A stretch of 64,000 bases of DNA from an uncultured Prevotellaceae bacterium (GCA_902780025.1 CACZDV010000001.1:1-64000); one strand, 5' to 3'; numbered from the stretch's first letter, positions 16,206-25,725 are shown. Notes: generated by a model not told the origin, from the letters alone. A program made the numbers and translations.

Positions 16206-16613
16206 TTATAGTCCGCTGACTTGGTGAAGTCGTTCCATATTGCCGTCCCAGAGGTCGTGCAGGTCGTCAATGTCCTCGGCCAGTGCATAGTCGTCAACAT
16301 AGAGGCAAAGTTCGTCGGTCAGTTCACTACGCCCGATGCGCATTTCCCAGTAAGCATCCGGATCTTCCTCGTTCACCCATTGCAGACGGATATGGTCGTT
16401 CTTCTGACTCTCGATAATTCTTGCTTCCAGGGTGTGGTGGTCTGTCCAGACCTCGCCCCACGTCAGCGCTATAATGTCTTCGCCTATCTCCTCAATATGA
16501 TCGGCAAGCCATCTTTCAAGACCGTGAATGGTGCTGATTTGCTCCCATACGAGGTTGGGCGATTTCGTTGCTAAGGGGTACTCTAAGCAGAGTTTTTGCT
16601 TCTTTATATTCAT
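16206..16613 (-). CDS. START-like domain protein
   Basis: The 135-residue acidic product (KQKLCLEYPLATKSPNLVWEQISTI, WLADHIEE, DHIRLQWVNEEDPDAYWEMR, ELTDELCLYVDDYA) is a small helix-grip (SRPBCC/START-like) protein conserved in Bacteroidota, of unknown ligand. No signal peptide; cytoplasmic. It is probably first in the operon with the LptF/G permease and ribBA. Confidence 0.8.
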   Translation of the reverse strand: MNIKKQKLCLEYPLATKSPNLVWEQISTIHGLERWLADHIEEIGEDIIALTWGEVWTDHHTLEARIIESQKNDHIRLQWVNEEDPDAYWEMRIGRSELTDELCLYVDDYALAEDIDDLHDLWDGNMERLHQVSGL

Positions 16614-16643
16614 ATATTACCCGGTAGAATGATTATTTAGGGG

Positions 16644-16674
16644 CAAAATTACAACTTTTTTCTCGAAAATGAAA
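16644..16674 (-). promoter_or_regulatory. Promoter for START-like/lptFG-like/ribBA operon
   Basis: Minus strand: TTTC (16674-16671), 19-bp spacer, TAATTTTG (16651-16644), about 30 nt before the ATG at 16613. Confidence 0.6.
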
Positions 16675-16691
16675 ATATTTTCGATGGAAAT

Positions 16692-16722
16692 TTTGTTAAT
16701 TCAAAAAATAGTACTACCTTTG
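16692..16722 (+). promoter_or_regulatory. Promoter for tRNA-Met
   Basis: TTTG (16692-16695), exactly 19 bp, TACCTTTG (16715-16722); the mature tRNA begins 21 bp downstream. Confidence 0.75.
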
Positions 16723-16743
16723 CACCCGCTTAAAGCAAATGAT

Positions 16744-16817
16744 GGCGGGATAGCTCAGCTGGTTAGAGCGCATGATTCATAATCATGAGGTCGCCGGTTC
16801 AATCCCGGCTCCCGCTA
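16744..16817 (+). tRNA. tRNA-Met (anticodon CAT)
   Basis: A 74-nt cloverleaf: acceptor GGCGGGA/TCCCGCT (first pair G-U), D-arm GCTC/GAGC, anticodon stem CATGA/TCATG around loop TTCATAA, T-arm GCCGG/CCGGC with TTCAATC, discriminator A. No CCA is encoded. The form matches elongator tRNA-Met of Bacteroidales; a tRNA-Ile2 (lysidine-modified CAT) is less likely. A weak hairpin (AGACA ... TGTCT, then a T run, about 16848-16871) may end the transcript. Confidence 0.93.
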
Positions 16818-16921
16818 CAAAGAGCAAAGGCAAGAAAGGCAGTTACAGACAATTCTGTTGACTGTCTTTTTCTCATTTTCATGGGAAAGGGTTGTGAGAG
16901 TATAAAAAAACGTGTAAAGGC

Positions 16922-16952
16922 TTTGGAGTTTCATTTTTTTTCCGTATCTTTG
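16922..16952 (+). promoter_or_regulatory. Promoter for the tandem sensor-kinase genes
   Basis: TTTG (16922-16925), 19 bp, TATCTTTG (16945-16952), leader of about 18 nt to the ATG at 16975. Confidence 0.8.
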
Positions 16953-16974
16953 CGAACACAACCAAAGAATCTGC

Positions 16975-19767
16975 ATGAGAAAAACCCTTCAGAAGGTGCT
17001 TTGGGCTATTATAATAGCCTGTATGACACCGACTTACGTCTTGGGCCAAGGTCAGTCGGGTAGGCAGTATACGGCAGAACATCCGCTCGTCTATGAGGAT
17101 GCGTGGGACTTGTGGCCGTATGTCTACTTGAATGAGCATGGTGAACCTGAGGGTTTTAATGTGGATTTACTGAAAGAGTTGTTCCGTGAACTGAATATCC
17201 CCTATGTCATTAAGTTGAAACCTACAAGCGAGGCCCTGGAGGACTTGCGGGCTGGGCGTTCGGACCTGATGCTGCGTCTGGCGGCTACGTTCCACGATGA
17301 CTATGCCTTCTACGGTGAGGAAGTTGTGCAGCTATTTACCCATAGTGTGGTAAGTCCAAAGTCCAAACCCGTGGAAATCAAGACGCAGAAGGACCTGGGG
17401 CGTCATCAGATCATAGTTCATGCGGGCAGTCTGAGCCATCGCATGATGATAGACCAAGGGGCCGAAGACAAGGCGCTGCCTTACGATGACATGAAGGAAG
17501 CCATTCAGAAGGTGAGTGCCGAGAATAGCGGAGCCATTGTCTGGAATACGATGTCGCTGAAGTGGTTGATGAACAAGTTCCAGACCCGCAATCTGCAGAT
17601 TTCGCCTATCGAGATGCCACATGGCGAGTATAAATTTATGTCGACCGACACGGTGCTGTTGCACCGACTGGACAGTGCCTATGCTCGTTTCTGCTCTACG
17701 GAGCGCATGCAGCCCATTCAGAATAAGTGGTTCTATCCTGAGCGCATCGATTCGGGCATTCCTGAGTGGGTAACCTATGTGGTGGCTGCCGTGGCGCTGT
17801 TGGCTTTCCTCCTATTGTACTATGTAATTGTGCTTAGGATACGCGAGCGCCGTATCACTCAGCTCATTGCCAAACACAACAAGCGACTGTCGCTGATTCT
17901 GAATACAACGAAGATCAGGGTGTGGCTTTACAACATCGCCGATAAGAAGGTCGTATGGATGAACGGCAACGGCGAGTTGGAATCACAATCCTATACACTG
18001 GACGAGTTCGGCAGCGCCTATACTGAGGATTCGTTTAGTCAGTTGATGACGGCTTTGGAACAGGTGTCTTTGGGACATACGGACAGTCGCAATCTGGAAT
18101 TGAGGGCCGACGAGGCACACGGTGGTGAGGTCTACGCTACGGCTTTATCGGTATTCCGCTATTCTGATAAAGGGAAGCCGATGGTTATTGTCGGCATGAT
18201 GGACGACCAGACGGAACGACTGCTGAAACAGGGCAAGGTGAAGGATAACCTGTTGCGCTACCAGTCGATTTTCAATACATCAATGGTCGATATGACCTAT
18301 TACAATACGGACGGCATTTTGTCTAATATAAACCAGAAAGCCTGTCAAACCTTTAACTGTGACCGTGACCAGATCTTGGCCGAGCGTGTACCGTTCAGCT
18401 ATGCGCTGGAAGACCCCAGTATCAAGTTGGAGGACTTTGAGGGCAGCTATACGACTCACTTTATCAAGGCCGTGAATAACGATAGCCTTGCCGTTTCTGC
18501 CAATATCCGTGAAGATTCCTACTACGAGCAGCAACTTGTGCCGGTCTATGACGCCGATAACCGCTTCTTGGGTATCTTCGGTTCGGGCCGTGACGTCAGC
18601 GAGTTTGTCAACTCCTTTCATCAGCTAAGACATAGCGTTGAACAATTGACATCGGCGGCCAGCGACATTACCGACTACATCAATAACATCAACTATGCAC
18701 TCCATGTGGGAGGTGTGCGCCTTGCCAATTATTCGCCCAGCACACATATCCTAACCATCTATAAGGAGATGAATGTCGTGCAGTTGAAGCTGACACAAAC
18801 CCGCTGCCTCTCGTTGGTTGCCGACTCCTCAAAGCGCGTGGCTATGCGCTTGTTCAACAATATGGATATGCTGAACGACGACTCGGTGGATGTAGATATC
18901 GACACTATCGTTCGCGCTCCCGGCGTTGACAGTCTGTCGCTGCAGTTCCATTTCATACCCATCTTCAATGAAAAGGGGGAGATTGATAATTACTTCGGAC
19001 TATGTCGCGACGTCAGTCAGGAACGGGCCACGGAGCGTGAGTTACAACGTGAGAAAGCTAAAGCTCAGGAAGTGGAGAACGTGAAGAACGTTTTCCTGCA
19101 CAATATGAGCTACGAGATTCGTACACCGATTACCACCGTTGTAGGTTTTGCACATTTGTTTGTGGCAGAGCATGACCCTGCCGACGAGGAAGGTTTTATT
19201 CGCGAAATCAAGAACAATGCCAACTACCTGTTGAAGTTGGTCAATGACATCTTGTTCCTTTCGCGGCTCGATGCCCATATGATAGAGTTTAACAAGAGTG
19301 CGGTCGATATGGCATTCATTTTCGAGGGGCACTGCCAGATGGGCTGGGCAAAGCTTATGAAACCTGACGTGAAGTATGTGGTAGAGAATCCTTATGAACA
19401 CCTCGTGGTCGAAATCGACGATACTAACGTGGGCCATATCATCGAACAGGTGGCTGAGTATGCTGCCCAATATACGGAGACCGGCATGGTGAGAGGACGT
19501 TACGACTATATCGGCGACAAACTGCTCATCACGATTGAGGATACTGGCATTGGCCTTGATGCCAGCCAGCAGGCAAATCTGTTTGAACGTTTCGGCAATA
19601 CTGTCGGCGGCAACAGTACGGGGCTGGGGCTGCCCATTTGCAAAGAACTGGCCGCCCAGATGGGAGGCTCCATCTATGTCAACTCGGCGGTTGGCAAGGG
19701 AACTACTGTGTGGATTGTCATTCCCTGTAAAGCAACGCTCATTGAGAAGAAACTGTTAAGCAATTAG
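16975..19767 (+). CDS. Sensor kinase-like protein lacking the phosphoacceptor His (candidate pseudokinase)
   Basis: The 930-residue protein has a signal peptide, a periplasmic SBP_bac_3-type solute-binding domain (about 35-245), a membrane helix (about 262-285), PAS-like sensing regions (about 300-685), a dimerisation/H-box region and a GHKL ATPase domain. The H-box reads NMSYEIRTP: residue 713 is Tyr (TAC at 19111-19113) where the kinase next door has His. The N-box Asn is also replaced, by Tyr829. The G1 box (EDTGIGLD) and G2 box (TGLGLPICKELA) are intact. It may bind nucleotide but should not autophosphorylate in the usual way; perhaps it works with the second kinase, encoded 6 bp downstream. 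No receiver domain or adjacent regulator is present. Confidence 0.88.
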   Translation: MRKTLQKVLWAIIIACMTPTYVLGQGQSGRQYTAEHPLVYEDAWDLWPYVYLNEHGEPEGFNVDLLKELFRELNIPYVIKLKPTSEALEDLRAGRSDLMLRLAATFHDDYAFYGEEVVQLFTHSVVSPKSKPVEIKTQKDLGRHQIIVHAGSLSHRMMIDQGAEDKALPYDDMKEAIQKVSAENSGAIVWNTMSLKWLMNKFQTRNLQISPIEMPHGEYKFMSTDTVLLHRLDSAYARFCSTERMQPIQNKWFYPERIDSGIPEWVTYVVAAVALLAFLLLYYVIVLRIRERRITQLIAKHNKRLSLILNTTKIRVWLYNIADKKVVWMNGNGELESQSYTLDEFGSAYTEDSFSQLMTALEQVSLGHTDSRNLELRADEAHGGEVYATALSVFRYSDKGKPMVIVGMMDDQTERLLKQGKVKDNLLRYQSIFNTSMVDMTYYNTDGILSNINQKACQTFNCDRDQILAERVPFSYALEDPSIKLEDFEGSYTTHFIKAVNNDSLAVSANIREDSYYEQQLVPVYDADNRFLGIFGSGRDVSEFVNSFHQLRHSVEQLTSAASDITDYINNINYALHVGGVRLANYSPSTHILTIYKEMNVVQLKLTQTRCLSLVADSSKRVAMRLFNNMDMLNDDSVDVDIDTIVRAPGVDSLSLQFHFIPIFNEKGEIDNYFGLCRDVSQERATERELQREKAKAQEVENVKNVFLHNMSYEIRTPITTVVGFAHLFVAEHDPADEEGFIREIKNNANYLLKLVNDILFLSRLDAHMIEFNKSAVDMAFIFEGHCQMGWAKLMKPDVKYVVENPYEHLVVEIDDTNVGHIIEQVAEYAAQYTETGMVRGRYDYIGDKLLITIEDTGIGLDASQQANLFERFGNTVGGNSTGLGLPICKELAAQMGGSIYVNSAVGKGTTVWIVIPCKATLIEKKLLSN

Positions 19768-19773
19768 TACGGA

Positions 19774-22569
19774 ATGGAAAAGCAACGGAATAACATATAC
19801 AGACTGGCGACGCGCTCCGTGTTGGTGCTGTTCACCCTTCTACTCTGCAGTGTGGAGGGTGAGGCCAGGCTTTCGGACCGCTTCACCAAGGACCATCCGC
19901 TCGTCGTTTCCTGCGACTGGGAACTGCCGCCCTATGAGTTCCTTGACGACCAAGGGCGCCCTGCTGGCTATACCATCGATCTGTTGACCACCATCTTGGA
20001 CAAACTGAAAGTGTCTTATCAGTTTCTGCTTATTGAGAATCCTTTGGCGGCTGACAGTTCTCAGCGGAAGAGAGGCGACCTGTTTATGGTATCAACGCAC
20101 CTCTATGCCGATGCCGACTGCTATACGTCGAGTAACGTGGCCTATTATTATAAGATTAAGATTGTCTCGCGTGACGATGCTCCCGCTGTCAGGGCGATTA
20201 ACGAGATAAGCGACACCAAAGTGCTGGTGTTCCGACTCGACGGCCGACTGTCATATTCCGTATTCAACGATCTTCAGCCTCACGCCCATGTGGAGTACCA
20301 TGCTCCGATGGAAGCTTTGTCGGGTGTTTCGAGTGGTAAGTACGACTATTTCGTCTGGGGTGAGGAGCCGCTGAAGTGGAAAATCAAGGAGCTAAACCTT
20401 GACAATCTGCGACTGAACGATATCGATATCCCGGCAGTGGAAGTCCGGTTCGGCAGTTATGACGAGGAATTGGTTGATGCTATTGACGACCAGTATGCAC
20501 GTCTTGATCAGGCCGGTGACATCGAGTTGTTGCGCGACAAGTGGTTCCACCCTGAGCGCCATCACGACAACGCCTCGCCGATAGTGCTCTATGTGGCTGC
20601 TGCAGTGGTACTGATGCTGCTCATTCTCTTTCTGCTCAACCGCCTTATACGTCGCAACGTGAAACGCAAGACGCTCCGCATATCAGAGCAGAGCCGTCTG
20701 ATGAACCTTGCCCTCGATATGGGAGGCTATATGGTGACGGAGTATAACGCCAAGAGCGACAGTTTCAAGAACCTGCGTGGAAACCTGATGGACGAGCATT
20801 CCACCATGGGCGATGCGATGGCAACGCTCCACAAGGAGGACCTGCAGCCCTTTATGGACAAAGCCGAGGAATTGAGAAACGATGAGGCATCGTCCTCGGA
20901 ACTGCTGGTACGTCGCCAAAGGGGAACAACGGAAGCCCCACGATGGCAATATCTGAAGGGCAACTGCATCAAAGAGTTCGATGAAGATCAGCATTCGGCT
21001 TATCTGCTGGTGGCCAAGGATATCACCAAAGAAATGGATGAACAGCAGGAAAACGATGAAATGGCCGTGAAGTTCATCAAGGCGTTTGAAACTTCGCTGA
21101 TTGCCATGTCGTTCTACGATGCCGATGGACACCTCTTGACGATAAACGAGGAGATGAAGAAGGTGATAGGTGTGAATGAAGAGAACCTGCAGTTCTTTTA
21201 TGAAACAATATTGTTCGAAGCACCGCTGTTCCGCGACATCCTCTATCCCGGTATGAGAGAGACGATACACGCCTGTCAACACATGTATTATCCTGACATC
21301 CTTCTCGATAAGTATTTGGAGTATCGTATACGGCCTGTCTTCAGCGATGACGGGTCCATCCGCTACTATGCCATTACCGTTAGGGATGTCACCAGTGAAC
21401 GTAATCTCTATCGCGAACAGCTGATGATTCAGCGCCAGCTGAAAGTGACGGGCGATGAAGTGAAGAAGTTCGAGTCACAAATGAACTACCTGTTGTCGAA
21501 CTCGAATATGTTCATCTGGCGTAGCCATATGAAGAGTCGTATCGTTGAAGTAGGACGCTCATTACACAAGGTTGACTCCGTTATTCCCTTTGATACCTAT
21601 GTCAACAGTTTGACGCCTGAAGAACAGGACGATGCTAACGAGACGCTGTTCAACCCGTTAGCGGTGAACCGTCCTATCAATTGCATACGTCATTTCGTGA
21701 AATCGCCACTGACCAAGAAAGAGTCGTGGTTTGCTATTGTGGGAAACCCCGTGTTCGACAAGCACGGTAAGGCTGTTGGCCACTTCGGTGTTATCCGCGA
21801 TGTTACACAATTGATTCGTGCGCGTGAAGAATTGCGTCGTGAGACGGCACAAGCTGAGCAGTCAGGTGCCTTGAAAGCCACCTTCCTGGCCAACATGACC
21901 CATGAAATCCGTACACCGCTGAACGCCATTGTCGGCTTCTCCGACCTGCTGCATATGGCCACCACACCTGAGGAACGCAAGGAGTTCATCCACATTATCA
22001 GTCATAACTGCGATCTGCTGTTGCGCCTGATTGATGATATTCTCGAGACATCGAACATCGGGAACCGTCCTCAGAATATCATGCCAGAAGATATCGATTT
22101 TGCTGCCTTCTTTGATGAGGCTTGTCAGACGGTCGCCCAGCGCGTTCAGACTCCAGATGTTGTGTTTATCAAGGACAATCCCTACGACACTTTCTCAGCC
22201 TGCACTGACCGTGAGCGGGTGCTGCAGGTCATCACCAATTTCGTGACTAATGCTGTGAAGTACACCAAAGAGGGGCACATTAAGGTGGGGTATAGAGAAG
22301 AGACGAGAGACGAGGGCATTGACGGTGTCTACATCTATTGCGAGGATACGGGCACTGGAATTCCCAAGGAGAAACAGGCTTCGGTCTTCGACCGCTTTGT
22401 CAAACTCAACGATTTTGTGCAGGGAACCGGCTTGGGACTGAGCATCTGTAAGGCTATTGCCGACCGTTGCGGAGGCCATATCGGTGTCGAGAGTGAGGGC
22501 GAAGGAAAAGGCTCTATTTTCTGGCTTTGGATTCCCCGTTACTTGACTTCAAGCAATTTAACATCCTGA
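19774..22569 (+). CDS. Sensor histidine kinase with periplasmic solute-binding domain
   Basis: A 931-residue paralogue of the preceding protein with the same plan: signal peptide, SBP_bac_3-like domain (about 38-250), membrane helix (about 266-290), PAS-like regions, HisKA and GHKL domains. Here all catalytic motifs are present: NMTHEIRTPLNAIVGF with His710, N-box TNFVTNAVKYT with Asn826, G1 EDTGTGIP, G2 GTGLGLSICKAIA. Motif spacing (116 residues between H- and N-box positions) is identical to the degenerate partner, which shows recent tandem duplication. A ligand caught in the periplasm probably controls phosphorylation; the response regulator must be encoded elsewhere. Confidence 0.92.
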   Translation: MEKQRNNIYRLATRSVLVLFTLLLCSVEGEARLSDRFTKDHPLVVSCDWELPPYEFLDDQGRPAGYTIDLLTTILDKLKVSYQFLLIENPLAADSSQRKRGDLFMVSTHLYADADCYTSSNVAYYYKIKIVSRDDAPAVRAINEISDTKVLVFRLDGRLSYSVFNDLQPHAHVEYHAPMEALSGVSSGKYDYFVWGEEPLKWKIKELNLDNLRLNDIDIPAVEVRFGSYDEELVDAIDDQYARLDQAGDIELLRDKWFHPERHHDNASPIVLYVAAAVVLMLLILFLLNRLIRRNVKRKTLRISEQSRLMNLALDMGGYMVTEYNAKSDSFKNLRGNLMDEHSTMGDAMATLHKEDLQPFMDKAEELRNDEASSSELLVRRQRGTTEAPRWQYLKGNCIKEFDEDQHSAYLLVAKDITKEMDEQQENDEMAVKFIKAFETSLIAMSFYDADGHLLTINEEMKKVIGVNEENLQFFYETILFEAPLFRDILYPGMRETIHACQHMYYPDILLDKYLEYRIRPVFSDDGSIRYYAITVRDVTSERNLYREQLMIQRQLKVTGDEVKKFESQMNYLLSNSNMFIWRSHMKSRIVEVGRSLHKVDSVIPFDTYVNSLTPEEQDDANETLFNPLAVNRPINCIRHFVKSPLTKKESWFAIVGNPVFDKHGKAVGHFGVIRDVTQLIRAREELRRETAQAEQSGALKATFLANMTHEIRTPLNAIVGFSDLLHMATTPEERKEFIHIISHNCDLLLRLIDDILETSNIGNRPQNIMPEDIDFAAFFDEACQTVAQRVQTPDVVFIKDNPYDTFSACTDRERVLQVITNFVTNAVKYTKEGHIKVGYREETRDEGIDGVYIYCEDTGTGIPKEKQASVFDRFVKLNDFVQGTGLGLSICKAIADRCGGHIGVESEGEGKGSIFWLWIPRYLTSSNLTS

Positions 22570-22617
22570 AAATAAAAAAAAGTGGGTCTTTCAGTAGAAA
22601 GAGTCGTTACTTTTTAG

Positions 22618-22625
22618 TATCTTTG
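22618..22625 (+). promoter_or_regulatory. -7 element (TATCTTTG) for the purH-mre operon
   Basis: TATCTTTG lies 40 bp before the purH start; no clear -33 box (TTTC at 22589-22592 is 25 bp away). Confidence 0.55.
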
Positions 22626-22665
22626 CACCCTATTTTTATATATGTACATATAACGTTATACACAA

Positions 22666-23259
22666 ATGGCAGAAATGAAGAAGATTAAGACCGCCTTAGT
22701 ATCGGTCTTTCACAAGGATGGCCTCGATGAATTGCTGAAGAAGCTGAATGAAGAGGGAGTGAAGTTTTTGAGTACGGGAGGTACGCAGAGTTTTATTGAG
22801 TCACTCGGTTACGAGTGCCAGAAAGTGGAGGATGTGACGACTTATCCCTCCATTTTGGGCGGACGTGTGAAGACGCTCCATCCGAAAGTGTTCGGAGGAA
22901 TCCTGGGCCGCCGCGATAATGAGGGTGACCGTGAGCAGATGGCTAAGTACGAGATTCCTGAGATCGACCTCGTTATCGTCGACCTCTATCCCTTTGAGCA
23001 GACGGTGGCCAGTGGGGCTAGCGAGGCTGACATCATCGAGAAGATTGACATCGGCGGTATCTCACTGATTCGTGCCGGAGCGAAGAACTTCAAGGACGTG
23101 GTCATTGTTCCCTCTAAGGCCGAATACCCTGTACTGCTTGACATCCTCAACAAGAAAGGTGCCCAGACCGACATTGAAGACCGCCGTATGTTTGCCGAGC
23201 GTGCCTTTGGCGTCAGCTCTCACTATGATACTGCCATTCACAGCTGGTTTTTGAAGTAA
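22666..23259 (+). CDS. IMP cyclohydrolase (PurH N-terminal domain only)
   Basis: The 197-residue product matches the MGS-like/IMP cyclohydrolase half of PurH: TALVSVFHKDGLDELL, FLSTGGTQSF, SILGGRVKTLHPKVFGGIL, VDLYPFEQTVAS, IDIGGISLIRAGAKN, and ends just after SSHYDTAIHSW. Bifunctional PurH is about 510 residues; the AICAR transformylase half is absent, and the frame stops cleanly before a 23-bp gap and mreB. It would close FAICAR to IMP; the formyl transfer must be done by another gene. Either a natural split or a truncation is possible. It heads the mreB-rodA operon, a position where purH also stands, by recall, in other Bacteroidales. Confidence 0.85.
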   Translation: MAEMKKIKTALVSVFHKDGLDELLKKLNEEGVKFLSTGGTQSFIESLGYECQKVEDVTTYPSILGGRVKTLHPKVFGGILGRRDNEGDREQMAKYEIPEIDLVIVDLYPFEQTVASGASEADIIEKIDIGGISLIRAGAKNFKDVVIVPSKAEYPVLLDILNKKGAQTDIEDRRMFAERAFGVSSHYDTAIHSWFLK

Positions 23260-23282
23260 GATTTAAGAAGTAAGAAATAAAG

Positions 23283-24305
23283 ATGGGATTTTTTAGTTTT
23301 GTCCAGGAGATTGCCATGGACCTTGGCACTGCCAACACGATTATTATCAGTGATGACAAGATCGTTGTTGATGAGCCTTCCGTTGTTGCCCTCGACCGCC
23401 GTACCGACAAGATGATTGCCGTTGGCGAGAAGGCAAAGATGATGTATGAGAAGACTCACGACAATATCCGCACCGTCCGTCCATTGCGCGACGGCGTGAT
23501 TGCCGACTTCTCTGCCTGTGAGCAGATGATGCGCGGTCTTATCAAGATGGTTCACTCAGGCTCACGCTTGTTCAATCCTTCGCTCCGTATGGTCATCGGT
23601 GTACCTTCGGGCTCTACCGAAGTAGAGCTTCGTGCCGTTCGTGACTCTGCCGAGCATGCCGATGGTCGTGACGTGTATCTTCTTTTCGAGCCGATGGCTG
23701 CTGCCATTGGTATCGGTATCGACGTGGAAGCCCCCGAGGGTAATATGATTGTCGACATCGGTGGTGGTACTACTGAGATTGCCGTCATCTCGCTTGGCGG
23801 TATTGTAGCCAACAACTCCATTAAGGTGGCTGGCGACGATTTGACAGCCGACATCCAGGAATACATGTCGCGTCAGCACAACGTGAAAGTTTCTGAGCGT
23901 ATGGCTGAGCGTATCAAGATTAATGTGGGTTCTGCCCTTACCGACCTTGGTGATGAGGCTCCGGAGGACTATGTTGTCCACGGTCCTAACCGTATCACGG
24001 CCCTGCCTATGGAGGTTCCCGTATGCTATCAGGAGATTGCCCATTGTCTGGACAAGACCGTAGCCCGCATTGAGACCGCCGTGCTCTCGGCTTTGGAGAA
24101 CACTCCCCCTGAGTTGTATGCGGACATCGTGAAGAACGGCATCTATCTCACTGGTGGTGGTGCCCTCCTGCGTGGTCTTGCCAAGCGTCTGACCGACAAG
24201 ATCAACATCTCTTTCATCGTGGCCGAGGATCCGTTGCACTGCGTAGCCCGTGGTGCCGGCATCGCCCTGAAAAACGTCGACCGCTTCTCATTCCTGATGC
24301 GATAG
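23283..24305 (+). CDS. mreB: Rod shape-determining protein MreB
   Basis: The 340-residue product is a bacterial actin: MDLGTANTIII (phosphate-1), VDIGGGTTEIAVISLGGIV (phosphate-2), YLTGGGALLRGLAKRL (adenosine motif). It polymerises under the membrane and guides lateral wall synthesis. The N-terminal MGFFSFVQEI may help membrane binding. Followed by mreC 31 bp downstream. Confidence 0.97.
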   Translation: MGFFSFVQEIAMDLGTANTIIISDDKIVVDEPSVVALDRRTDKMIAVGEKAKMMYEKTHDNIRTVRPLRDGVIADFSACEQMMRGLIKMVHSGSRLFNPSLRMVIGVPSGSTEVELRAVRDSAEHADGRDVYLLFEPMAAAIGIGIDVEAPEGNMIVDIGGGTTEIAVISLGGIVANNSIKVAGDDLTADIQEYMSRQHNVKVSERMAERIKINVGSALTDLGDEAPEDYVVHGPNRITALPMEVPVCYQEIAHCLDKTVARIETAVLSALENTPPELYADIVKNGIYLTGGGALLRGLAKRLTDKINISFIVAEDPLHCVARGAGIALKNVDRFSFLMR

Positions 24306-24336
24306 GAGCGAAAGGGAAGAGTGAAAAGGTGAGAAG

Positions 24337-25203
24337 GTGAAGAACCTGTTAGCTTTCCTGACCAAGTACTACCACTGGCTGATGCTCCTTTTGTTGGAGG
24401 TGGCCAGTGGTGTGTTGCTGTTTCAGTACAACAGCTACCAGGGCAGTGTGTGGTTTTCCTCGGCCAATGTCGTGGTTGGTAAGGTCTACGAGTGGGACGC
24501 CTCTGTCCGCTCGTTCTTCTCGCTGACCCGTAGCAATGAGGAACTGACGCTGCGTAACTTCTATCTTGAGCGCCAAGTGTCCCAGTTGCGTCGTCTCTAT
24601 GGTGACCTGACGCGTGACACCACAATCATGGAACGTCAGGAACTGGAGTTCCTCAGTCGCTACCAGCTGATTCCCGCCAAGGTGGTCTCCAATACGCTCA
24701 ATAAGAACGACAACCTGATAACCATTGACAAGGGACGTGCCGATGGAGTGGAGAAGGATATGGCTGTCGCCTGCGGAACGGGTGTTGTCGGTGTGGTCTA
24801 TATGACCTCCGACCACTATTCCGTCATCATTCCTGTACTTAATGTCACCTCTTCCCGCATCAGCTGTGCTATCCGTGGTCGCGGTTATTTCGGCTACCTG
24901 CAGTGGTATGGAGGTGACCCTTCCGTGGCATACGTCGAAGACATTCCCCGTCATGCCCGTTTCAAACGCGGTGACTGGGTTGAGACCAGCGGTTACTCCG
25001 CCATCTTCCCTCCGGGCATCCTCGTAGGAAAGATTGAGAAGATTTACAACTCTGTCGATGGTCTTTCCTACCGTCTGAAGGTACGTCTGTCTACCGACTT
25101 CGCCTGTCTGCGAGATGTTGCCGTCATCAGTGACAAGAGCATCGGCGAACGGTTGCGGCTCATGGAGCAGGCAAAGGATTCTATCACGATGACACCGAAG
25201 TGA
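24337..25203 (+). CDS. mreC: Rod shape-determining protein MreC
   Basis: The 288-residue product starts at GTG (24337-24339), supported by an AGAAGGTG context and the position of the membrane helix (about 10-28). It has a coiled-coil region (about 65-100, NEELTLRNFYLERQVSQLRRLY) and the two-barrel MreC domain (GRADGVEKDMAVACGTGVVGVV, GDWVETSGYSAIFPPGILVG). Periplasmic scaffold linking MreB to PBP2 and RodA. Confidence 0.93.
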   Translation: MKNLLAFLTKYYHWLMLLLLEVASGVLLFQYNSYQGSVWFSSANVVVGKVYEWDASVRSFFSLTRSNEELTLRNFYLERQVSQLRRLYGDLTRDTTIMERQELEFLSRYQLIPAKVVSNTLNKNDNLITIDKGRADGVEKDMAVACGTGVVGVVYMTSDHYSVIIPVLNVTSSRISCAIRGRGYFGYLQWYGGDPSVAYVEDIPRHARFKRGDWVETSGYSAIFPPGILVGKIEKIYNSVDGLSYRLKVRLSTDFACLRDVAVISDKSIGERLRLMEQAKDSITMTPK

Positions 25204-25224
25204 TAAGGTGAAAAAGTTAAGAAT

Positions 25225-25722
25225 ATGGCAATAGATACGTTAAGAAGGGCTGCCGTTTTCATGGCATTGGTACTGGCACAGGCGTTGGTGTTCAATTATA
25301 TCCACCTATTCGGCTATGCTACGGTGTTGCTCTATGTCTATTTCGTGGTCATGTTCCCCCGCAACTATCCCCGTTGGGCTATTCTCCTGTGGAGTTTCTT
25401 CCTGGGACTTAGCGCTGATTTATTCACGAACACACCGGGTATGGCTGCCGCCTCGCTAACGTTGGTGGGCTTTCTGCAGCCCTATCTGTTAGAGTTGTTC
25501 CTGCCCCGTGAGGCTCCTGAAAAGCTGAAGTCAGCCATGTCTACGCTGGGTGCCACCAAATTTTTCCTGCTGGCGCTCATCTTGGTATGGGTCTATTGTC
25601 TGCTGTTCTTCACGATCGAGTCGTTCGGTTTCTTTAACTGGTTGCAATGGTTATACAATGTTGTCGGCACCACCGCCTTGACTGTGCTGGTACTGATGAC
25701 GGTAGAGAGTATTCGCAGATAA
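25225..25722 (+). CDS. mreD: Rod shape-determining protein MreD
   Basis: The 165-residue product is almost entirely hydrophobic with about five membrane helices, as expected for MreD (FMALVLAQALVFNYIHLFGY; LGLSADLFTNTPGMAA resembles the conserved Asp-containing loop). It starts 21 bp after mreC and ends 3 bp before mrdA. Identification rests on both topology and synteny. Confidence 0.9.
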   Translation: MAIDTLRRAAVFMALVLAQALVFNYIHLFGYATVLLYVYFVVMFPRNYPRWAILLWSFFLGLSADLFTNTPGMAAASLTLVGFLQPYLLELFLPREAPEKLKSAMSTLGATKFFLLALILVWVYCLLFFTIESFGFFNWLQWLYNVVGTTALTVLVLMTVESIRR

Positions 25723-25725
25723 CGC

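Noticed and set aside
19111..19113. Tyr713 in kinase 1 as a mere sequencing error
   Set aside because: It cannot be excluded for one base, but the independent loss of the N-box Asn (Tyr829) argues that the kinase is really degenerate.
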